NCBI GenBank assembly: GCA_009699765.1
Contig: WLNN01000056.1
Span: forward strand, 1-8,234
DNA: 8,234 nucleotides
DNA from: Actinomycetota bacterium
GTDB lineage: Bacteria > Actinomycetota > Actinomycetes > Nanopelagicales > Nanopelagicaceae
Direction: 5' to 3'
How positions within the stretch are numbered: position 1 is the first letter of the stretch; the number at the start of each line of letters is the position of its first letter. The notes below the pieces were generated by a model, which saw only the letters and a list, made by a program, of their open reading frames with translations, made no database searches and was not told where the DNA came from. Shown here piece after piece: positions 1-5,661 of this stretch. A program made the position numbers and the translations under genes.

Positions 1-471
1 ATCTTCGTAGCAGGTGCGGTGTTCCTATCCGCCGCACTTGCTACGAATTACCTCGTAACGCAACCAGAAGAACCAGCTGCAATTAAGTTAAAGCCGACAG
101 AAGTTCTCACCTGGGATTGCGAATTTCCCGAGTACAAACCCAAGGCAATCACCTTTACCTGCGCCGATGGCGGGCTATACGTAGACAAGATCCAATGGAG
201 CTCTTGGTCCCAAAATGGAGCCACCGGCACCGGAATCTTCTACGAAAACCTCTGCGAACCCAGCTGCGCCGAAGGCAAGCTGGTCAGCGAAGCCGTGAAC
301 ATCAAGCTTTCGAATCTCACCCCTCGCAAAGGAAAGTATTACTTGCGAACCCTAGACATTGAAACGGTAACCGGTAAGGATTTCGCATGGGGCAGAGCCG
401 TTACCTATCAATGGGATGTCATGGATTTTATTGAACACATGAATTGGGAGATTCCAAACTTCGATGAGTAA
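1..471 (+). CDS. Exported/membrane-anchored actinobacterial protein, 3' part
   Basis: The reading frame is open from base 1, so the true start lies left of the window; 156 codons are visible. The GTG at 19 is an internal codon in the middle of the hydrophobic stretch, not a convincing start. The first ~20 visible residues are hydrophobic and Ala/Val/Leu-rich, as in a signal peptide or N-terminal anchor, followed by an acidic/proline linker and an extracytoplasmic domain. Counting from base 1, four cysteines at 40, 54, 85 and 89 could form disulfides. The pattern TCADGG...WSSW...GATGTG...LCEPSCAEG matches, from memory, a conserved domain of secreted actinobacterial proteins whose function is unknown to me. 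GC is about 52%, higher than everything downstream, so this looks like resident chromosomal DNA. The last ~16 codons are AT-rich and the stop overlaps the next start. I see no link to DNA processing. Confidence 0.75.
   Translation: MFVAGAVFLSAALATNYLVTQPEEPAAIKLKPTEVLTWDCEFPEYKPKAITFTCADGGLYVDKIQWSSWSQNGATGTGIFYENLCEPSCAEGKLVSEAVNIKLSNLTPRKGKYYLRTLDIETVTGKDFAWGRAVTYQWDVMDFIEHMNWEIPNFDE
446..450 (+). promoter_or_regulatory. Shine-Dalgarno of the first helicase gene
   Basis: GGGAG lies 13 nt before the ATG at 464, inside the 3' end of the exported-protein gene. The spacing is slightly long. Together with the 8-bp stop/start overlap it supports the ATG at 464 and suggests that translation is coupled to the upstream gene. 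Confidence 0.5.
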
Positions 472-3151
472 AGCTCCTGATATTTCAAACATCGATCAGG
501 AGTTGATTTCTCTCCGTGATGAATTAATCAACAACCCTTATCAAGTCACGAAGAAACAATGCTTGAGGCTTCGTGCTCTATTTCCGCATAATCCAGATGA
601 GAGAGTTTCAAGTTTGCCTATATCAGAAGTGATATTTGGTGAAGAGTGGTTTTGGAGTTCTGTTGGAACGCTAGCAGCAGAATATGGGGAGAATTTTCAT
701 TCCCAGGATACAGATTTTCGATGGTATCGCGATGTCGTGAAAGCAATGTTGATTCACGCAAACCCCGAAGGACTGTTAGGCATTGAAGGTATCCCAAAAG
801 GTAAGTCCCTAGTGAGAGACAACTTAAATGACATCGCACGCGCAGTATCTGCAAGGGCGGTTGGCGATCTCAAGCTGTACGCCAATTTATTGAGTCGATT
901 TTGGCAAAACCGTGAAGATTCAATTATCGGTGAGTTGGCTTTAGAGGCGCTTGAAAAAATCGAGTCAGCTGATACAGGTGAAGTAATCGCACATCTATTT
1001 CGGGCAGACCCTGTTAAGTATTACGAAAGAATCAAGAGACATCACTATGAAACAGGTTTGATTGATACATCCGAGTACTGTCAATCTCTCAAGAAGAAAA
1101 TTCAATACTTTGCAAAATCTAAGGGTATTGATGGTGCTGTTGAGATTTGGCATGAAATCTACAATTTATCGCCTGGGTTAATCGAAGAACTCTCATCAGA
1201 ATTCATATCAAGAAACTTTCAAAATTCAAATTCAGGTGAGTGGATTGGCTTTCGGGAATTCCTAGATGCGAATGTCGATGAGCCCTTCGACACCCCTGAA
1301 GTGCGCAGAGCCATAATGCTTACGGACTGGCTCGAAGACCCAGAAGTTAATTCCAATCTCGAATTCTTTGGGAATCATTCTGATAATCGACTTTATGGGT
1401 ATCCATGTCGGTTAGCACAAATTCGATTACTGCGATCGATGATTAGCAACTGGAATAAACCTAAAGAGTCTTTCTTTGAAGAAGTTCAGGATAAAGAATC
1501 CAGATGGTGCCCGATTCACAACTGCGCTCCATCTGATTCAATTTCATTTGTATCGAGCTTTTTGGTTACATCAAGAGACCATGGTAGTGAAACTTTACTT
1601 ATGAACAGATTCGCTACTCAGAAATTTCTGGGACTTGCGAAATCAACCAAAGAGTTCAAGATTTCTCAAAAAGGAATGTCTTTTTTGACTCGGGGTGATT
1701 CGAAGGGGTTGCTACCTTGGCAGCAGTCTGCCATTGCTTCATGGGCTGCGCATGGTCGCCAAGGAATCATTGCAGCAGCGACGGGAACCGGTAAATCTAG
1801 AATCGGAGTTGCCGCGATTCTTGAAGCTTATGAAGATGGTTTGCCCGTAGTTCTTTTAACGCACAGACTGGCAATCAAGGGACAATGGAAAAAGGATGAA
1901 TTGTTAAGCACAACTGAAAGTGATATCACGGGGTATCTTCTAGAGGAAGAATCGAGGGTCTTCAAGCTTGGAGAAAACGTTCGAGAACTAAGTTGCGAAG
2001 ATCACTATTCGGTTATGGACCCGCCCAACGCAAAACCTGGAAGGGTTTTAATCGCCTTAGATAAGTCCCTCTCCGATAGACCCGAACTCATGCCAGATCA
2101 ATCTAATCCAGGACTCCTGGTTGCTGATGAGGTCCATCAGTACAACGACCCAACTGGGCGAATTATTCTTGGTGGATTTTTTGAGCGACGACTTGGACTG
2201 TCTGCAACAGTCAGCGGGTTCGATGATTATGGATTACTTCCATACTTCGGAGGAATCAAGGTTGCTGACTATCCGATTTATAAGGCTCTTAGGGATAAAG
2301 TTATATGTGAATACAACTTACTTACGATTCGAGTTCCTTACAGTCCGGTGCAAGGATTTGGAGTCACGTATCAAAAAGTTGATCTCACCACCAAGCCGGA
2401 CAGAGAGTATACGCAAAAAGATTTAGATAAAGCAGATTTGGCTGTCAGTGCAGTTCTCTCAGAAATTCTCGAACCCTCTCTCGAATTTCCATATGACGCA
2501 GATGAAGATTTCGATGCGATTTTAGATCGAGTGATTTTGTCGAAGCATCCTAGTTTCACGCCACTCGCGAAAAAATATCTCAGAGCGCGAAGTGAGTATG
2601 ACAAAATCACGCGAAAATTCAAGTCTCAGTCGAGTGTATTGGAATTAATTGCACCAAAAGTTCGAGATTTTGGCAGAACGCTAGTTTTTGCAAACACTAA
2701 AATTCAAGGCAAGGAATTGCACGATGACTTAACTGATCTGCAAGTTCCCGTGACCTATATTGACTCTGATACTGAGCAATTCGGACGAAAAGACGCCTTT
2801 AGGGCTCTTCAGGAGGATTTGACGAAAGCAATAATTTCGCCACAAATTCTTGATGAAGGTGTCAATATTCCAAATGCCCAGATAGGGCTTTTCTTAGGTA
2901 AAGGAAATGGAAAATATCGACAGACTGTGCAGCGAATGGGTCGTGTTCTTCGAAAGAAGGAAAATAATGGAAAAGCCTTATTGATTCTCGCAGTAGGAAT
3001 GTACACACGTGAAGATCCTGGTGCGGCAGGTGAAAGCGTCTTTCCGGACTCTCAATTCGCGGTGATGTCCAAGAATTGCACGCGCTATGAAATTTCTGAT
3101 TTTGATAAACCAGAAGAAATCGCACAGTACCTTTCAGAGCTCCTTCCATAA
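464..3151 (+). CDS. SF2 DExH-box helicase with long unassigned N-terminal region (895 aa)
   Basis: A superfamily 2 ATPase/helicase expected to couple ATP hydrolysis to movement along, or remodelling of, nucleic acid in the cytoplasm. Motifs in order: a Q-motif-like LPWQQSAIASW at 417-427, Walker A ATGTGKS at 439-445, Walker B DEVH at 555-558, motif III SAT at 580-582, motif IV LVFAN at 740-744, motif V ILDEGVNIP around 795-803, and motif VI QRMGRVLR at 823-830. The core resembles the type III restriction Res/XPB-like branch. Residues 1-410 are helical, match no domain I recognise, and hold a small C349/H352/C354 cluster; this half may bind DNA or partners. No nuclease motif is seen. The start is set by ATGAGTAA overlapping the previous stop, with GGGAG upstream. 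GC falls to about 39% here. Context suggests a defence or DNA-processing operon; the helicase call is firm, the role inferred. Confidence 0.92.
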   Translation: MSKAPDISNIDQELISLRDELINNPYQVTKKQCLRLRALFPHNPDERVSSLPISEVIFGEEWFWSSVGTLAAEYGENFHSQDTDFRWYRDVVKAMLIHANPEGLLGIEGIPKGKSLVRDNLNDIARAVSARAVGDLKLYANLLSRFWQNREDSIIGELALEALEKIESADTGEVIAHLFRADPVKYYERIKRHHYETGLIDTSEYCQSLKKKIQYFAKSKGIDGAVEIWHEIYNLSPGLIEELSSEFISRNFQNSNSGEWIGFREFLDANVDEPFDTPEVRRAIMLTDWLEDPEVNSNLEFFGNHSDNRLYGYPCRLAQIRLLRSMISNWNKPKESFFEEVQDKESRWCPIHNCAPSDSISFVSSFLVTSRDHGSETLLMNRFATQKFLGLAKSTKEFKISQKGMSFLTRGDSKGLLPWQQSAIASWAAHGRQGIIAAATGTGKSRIGVAAILEAYEDGLPVVLLTHRLAIKGQWKKDELLSTTESDITGYLLEEESRVFKLGENVRELSCEDHYSVMDPPNAKPGRVLIALDKSLSDRPELMPDQSNPGLLVADEVHQYNDPTGRIILGGFFERRLGLSATVSGFDDYGLLPYFGGIKVADYPIYKALRDKVICEYNLLTIRVPYSPVQGFGVTYQKVDLTTKPDREYTQKDLDKADLAVSAVLSEILEPSLEFPYDADEDFDAILDRVILSKHPSFTPLAKKYLRARSEYDKITRKFKSQSSVLELIAPKVRDFGRTLVFANTKIQGKELHDDLTDLQVPVTYIDSDTEQFGRKDAFRALQEDLTKAIISPQILDEGVNIPNAQIGLFLGKGNGKYRQTVQRMGRVLRKKENNGKALLILAVGMYTREDPGAAGESVFPDSQFAVMSKNCTRYEISDFDKPEEIAQYLSELLP

Positions 3152-3177
3152 GTTTTAAGAAAGGATTAAAATAGACT

Positions 3178-3444
3178 ATGTATGAAAAATGCATTCATGA
3201 ACTTGATTTAGGGCAATGCTCTCACTGCAAAATTCCTCCGCACGGAATCAATAAAACTGTTTATGTTACGAGTGGCGGTTTAGCGTTTCACAACAGACCC
3301 AATTGCGAAACTTTGTCTGCTGGCCAGGCAGAGGCGGATGAGAAAGGAATGAATATTCACCCAATAACACCAATTGGATGGGGTGTTGCCTTCGCATCAA
3401 AAAGAGCCTGTCGAAACTGCTGCCCGGAGTTTAAGTATAAATAG
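3178..3444 (+). CDS. Small Cys/His-rich putative zinc-binding protein (88 aa)
   Basis: An 88-residue protein with two candidate metal sites. The first is C5-x-H7-x6-C14-x2-C17 near the N terminus. The second is spread over H38, C43 and the C78-x2-C81(-C82) pair near the C terminus. The segment VYVTSGG...FHNRPNC...ACRNC has the layout of a small Ada-like zinc module (tyrosine-valine start, then H-x4-C, then a late C-x2-C), which elsewhere occurs beside or fused to DNA-acting enzymes; that resemblance is from memory. AAAGGA about 12 nt upstream serves as ribosome binding site. It follows the helicase by 26 bp, so it is likely co-transcribed. No enzyme active site is seen. A DNA-binding or structural subunit of the complex is the plausible role, but this is inference. 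Confidence 0.8.
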   Translation: MYEKCIHELDLGQCSHCKIPPHGINKTVYVTSGGLAFHNRPNCETLSAGQAEADEKGMNIHPITPIGWGVAFASKRACRNCCPEFKYK

Positions 3445-3524
3445 GAATAAACCCCAGATTTATCTAGATTAAGTGTAGGTAATTTGGGTATGCTCTATTC
3501 AAATGGGACGGAGAAAACTAGGTA
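3445..3524 (+). promoter_or_regulatory. Intergenic region, possible internal promoter/operator
   Basis: This 80-bp AT-rich gap is the only sizeable space between genes in the window. It holds a 14-bp near-palindrome (3459-3472) nested in a longer stem-loop (3453-3488), a -10-like TATGCT at 3489-3494, and a GGAG at 3510-3513 that lies 11 nt before the ATPase start. I find no good -35 hexamer at the right distance, so promoter activity is uncertain. If real, it would give the ATPase/nuclease half of the operon separate control from the first helicase. Confidence 0.3.
3453..3488 (+). repeat. Inverted repeat, 8-bp stem with 20-nt loop
   Basis: CCCAGATT (3453-3460) can pair with AATTTGGG (3481-3488) over all 8 bp, with one G-U wobble. 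The loop contains the separate palindrome ATCTAGAT (3462-3469), which extends to TTTATCTAGATTAA (3459-3472) with a single mismatched pair. No T-run follows, so it does not look like an intrinsic terminator. An operator or an mRNA structure before the ATPase gene are the alternatives. Confidence 0.35.
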
Positions 3525-5003
3525 ATGGGTAAAGATATTGAGTTCTTTGATGCCACACCCGATCGCCGCCTTCTTGTGGATATTGGTGCTGCAAATTACA
3601 CCGTTCCTCAGGCGATTGCGGAACTCGTCGCAAATTGTATGGATGCAAAAGTGCCGATCGATGAATTTCAAGTGGCACCAATTGAAATTGAAATAGCTGT
3701 TACCGATGAGAGTGTCTCAATAATTGATAATGGTCAAGGAATGGAACGTCGAGTCCTTGGCGAAGCCATGCGACTCTCGGCCCTCATGGATGCGGTAACA
3801 GGCAATACAAGAACTAGAAAGGGAATGTACGGTCTCGGAATGAAAGCCGCGTGCGCGAGCTTAGGTTTGCTCTGGGAAATTACTTCCAGGCCTGCCAACG
3901 ACGAGAATGAATACATTGTTGAAGTCGATTTAGAAGTTTGGCTAAAGAATGCTGACCGGACAGACTGGAAAATGGGCGTCGAGAAGCGTAAGTTCGATTC
4001 AAAAATTAGCCCACTAGGCTCCCGCGCGCATGGGACAGCAATCGTTGTGAAGAGATTAAGAGAAAGTTTTACTATCCCCACTGCCGTCACTGAATTAATT
4101 GGAATGGCATATAAACCGCATTTAGAGTCTGGCGACAAGATTCTGGTTAATGACTTTGAAGTTCAACCCAAGCGATATGACTTAATTGAAGGATCAAAGA
4201 TTCCAATCAATCTCAAAATTGGTTCTGATGTAGTGACTGGCTGGGTAGGTTTAGACAAGAAGACACACAACGATGGAAATTATGGAATAAATATTTATCG
4301 AGAGAAGCAATTGGTAGACGCATGGAATAAAGACTTCATTCGAGCGCACCTCATGAACTCACGCGTCGTTGGTGAAATTGAGCTCCCGTTTGTAAATGCA
4401 AATTTTCATAAGAATGGACTGAATAAAGGTACGGCGGAGTGGAAGAATGTCAAAGAGGCCATGAAGGAACTACTTAAGCCTGCAGTTAAGGCCTCCGGTG
4501 ACATGGCAAAGAATAAGAAAGATCCCACTCGAAGCGCTAAAGCAATCACAGGTCTTCAGCAAGCTTATGGGGCAATTGTTACATGCCTTCCTCCTGATGC
4601 CCCGATAGTTGATGTCAACTCAGTACCGACTCCACATACCGCATCCAAGCCAGCTGCTATCCCAAACCTGTTGGCGCATGGCTCTTTGGGGGATATTCAA
4701 ATTGAAAACTCCATTTATAGTCTTTCTAATCGTCTTGAAGATTTGGAAGATGAAAGACTTCCGTGGGACTACATTTTTGATGAACCTACGAGAGATTTAC
4801 AGATAATAATAAATACGCAATCAAGGGTGTATCAATATTCAACAGACCAATTACTAGTATCTACCCTTGCGCTTTCCGAAGTATTGATTGGATTTATGAT
4901 GAAGTACCACGGCTATTCTTATGAAAAAGCGAAAGAAAACCGTGACAATTGGCTGCACAGTTCTTTGGCTTCGAGGGTTCAGGTTGGAGCCAAAAATGGC
5001 TAG
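3525..5003 (+). CDS. GHKL (Bergerat-fold) ATPase, MutL/MORC-like (492 aa)
   Basis: A GHKL ATPase, the fold of MutL, Hsp90, type II topoisomerases and MORC proteins, which often dimerises on ATP binding to act as a DNA clamp or switch. The N-box is AELVANCMDA (E33, N37, D40), the G1 box DNGQGM (68-73), the G2 box GMYGLGMK (100-107), and an HGTAIVVKR strand (169-177) closes the site. Next comes an S5-like region with GINIYREKQLVDAW and NFHKNGLNKGTAEW, the latter bearing lysines placed as the ATP-contacting lysine of MutL/MORC-type members. There is no histidine-kinase H-box and no MutL endonuclease motif. A Lys-rich linker (~330-345) leads to a C-terminal helical region of unknown role. The start follows GGAG by 11 nt; the stop overlaps the next gene by 8 bp. 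In operons with SF2 helicases and nucleases such ATPases are linked to restriction-like defence; that role here is inferred. Confidence 0.9.
   Translation: MGKDIEFFDATPDRRLLVDIGAANYTVPQAIAELVANCMDAKVPIDEFQVAPIEIEIAVTDESVSIIDNGQGMERRVLGEAMRLSALMDAVTGNTRTRKGMYGLGMKAACASLGLLWEITSRPANDENEYIVEVDLEVWLKNADRTDWKMGVEKRKFDSKISPLGSRAHGTAIVVKRLRESFTIPTAVTELIGMAYKPHLESGDKILVNDFEVQPKRYDLIEGSKIPINLKIGSDVVTGWVGLDKKTHNDGNYGINIYREKQLVDAWNKDFIRAHLMNSRVVGEIELPFVNANFHKNGLNKGTAEWKNVKEAMKELLKPAVKASGDMAKNKKDPTRSAKAITGLQQAYGAIVTCLPPDAPIVDVNSVPTPHTASKPAAIPNLLAHGSLGDIQIENSIYSLSNRLEDLEDERLPWDYIFDEPTRDLQIIINTQSRVYQYSTDQLLVSTLALSEVLIGFMMKYHGYSYEKAKENRDNWLHSSLASRVQVGAKNG
4986..4989 (+). promoter_or_regulatory. Shine-Dalgarno that sets the start of the 220-aa gene
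   Basis: GGAG lies 6 nt before the ATG at 4996, close to ideal spacing, within the end of the ATPase gene. It favours 4996 over the in-frame ATG at 4921, which has no comparable site and would force a 25-codon extension inside the ATPase coding sequence. Confidence 0.65.
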
Positions 5004-5658
5004 TGAATTGGAAGAGAATCAATTTGAAGATAAATTCACTAAATTAATTAACGCTTGGGAAAATTTAGAGATGCTGCCATTTGATCAGTGGTTGACTGGA
5101 CTATCCGAGGCATTTTCATCGGCAGGCATTAATCTAAAGATTGGTGCGGTGGCGTTAAATGTACGTCCCGCTGAGTTGCAAGCAGCCCTCAATCTTGCTT
5201 CCTTGGATGATGAAAGCTTGCAATTATTGGCAGGGCAGAATCCACCGCCAACTACTTGGTTCAGTCTTGCGTCAGCTTCCACTGGCGCAATCAAAGCAGC
5301 ACTAGAAGCCTTATCTTCAACAGGGTCTAAACACGCCCCCTCCTCGGTCGTCGAAGCTGCAATTCGAAATATTTCAGGACCATCGGTTACTGAAAAAGTC
5401 GCAGGGCTCCCTTCTGAAGCTTTTGGACATGCTGCAAAAAAAGCCGAAGCCTTTCAATTGCTTACTGAGAAAAGTCGCAAAGCGCTAAGTGGCTTTCAGA
5501 GAACTAAGAGAACTTCTGGATCGCTAAGTGGAGCACAAGTTGCTTACGCAAGAGATTTGCTTCAACAGTTGGTTGATGGCGGAGCCATCACACGAAACTC
5601 CAAAGATGGTGACAAAGAAATTTGTGATGAAATCCTCGATGCTCTAGACGAAGTTTAA
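4996..5658 (+). CDS. Helical protein of unknown function (220 aa)
   Basis: I do not recognise a family. The start at 4996 is chosen because GGAG lies 6 nt upstream and the ATGGCTAG overlap with the ATPase stop repeats the arrangement at 464; an in-frame ATG at 4921 would need a 75-nt overlap. The acidic N terminus (SELEENQFEDK) precedes a predicted all-helical body with an Ala/Ser-rich middle, then a basic stretch (SRKALSGFQRTKR, about 160-172). The C-terminal segment AQVAYARDLLQQLVDGGAI (from about residue 180) looks like a small helical module. There is no signal peptide, membrane segment, cysteine pair or catalytic motif that I can see. Tight coupling to the ATPase upstream and the PLD-helicase downstream suggests an adaptor or regulatory subunit; this is inference. 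It lies in the same frame as the next gene, separated by only TAA and one codon. Confidence 0.8.
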   Translation: MASELEENQFEDKFTKLINAWENLEMLPFDQWLTGLSEAFSSAGINLKIGAVALNVRPAELQAALNLASLDDESLQLLAGQNPPPTTWFSLASASTGAIKAALEALSSTGSKHAPSSVVEAAIRNISGPSVTEKVAGLPSEAFGHAAKKAEAFQLLTEKSRKALSGFQRTKRTSGSLSGAQVAYARDLLQQLVDGGAITRNSKDGDKEICDEILDALDEV

Positions 5659-5661
5659 GCT

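Noticed and set aside
117..362. Arg-rich 81-codon open frame on the plus strand
   Set aside because: Shifted frame within the exported-protein gene, low complexity, no support.
19..471. GTG at 19 as start of the exported-protein gene
   Set aside because: The frame is open to base 1 and the GTG lies in the middle of the hydrophobic segment; the gene is better read as 5'-truncated by the window.
3453..3500. Intrinsic terminator before the ATPase gene
   Set aside because: The stem is only 8 bp with a 20-nt loop and no T-tract follows.
3734..4138. 134-codon open frame on the minus strand
   Set aside because: It lies wholly antisense to the GHKL ATPase core, whose motifs are intact; no ribosome binding site or domain supports it.
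4921..4995. Longer form of the 220-aa protein starting at ATG 4921
   Set aside because: It would overlap the ATPase coding region by 83 bp, its extra residues are Lys/Arg- and Trp-rich unlike the rest of the protein, and the ATG at 4996 has a well-placed GGAG.
3525..5003. Sensor histidine kinase
   Set aside because: The ATP-binding fold is shared, but there is no H-box, dimerisation helix, sensor or membrane segment, and the S5-like region that follows fits MutL/MORC-type proteins.
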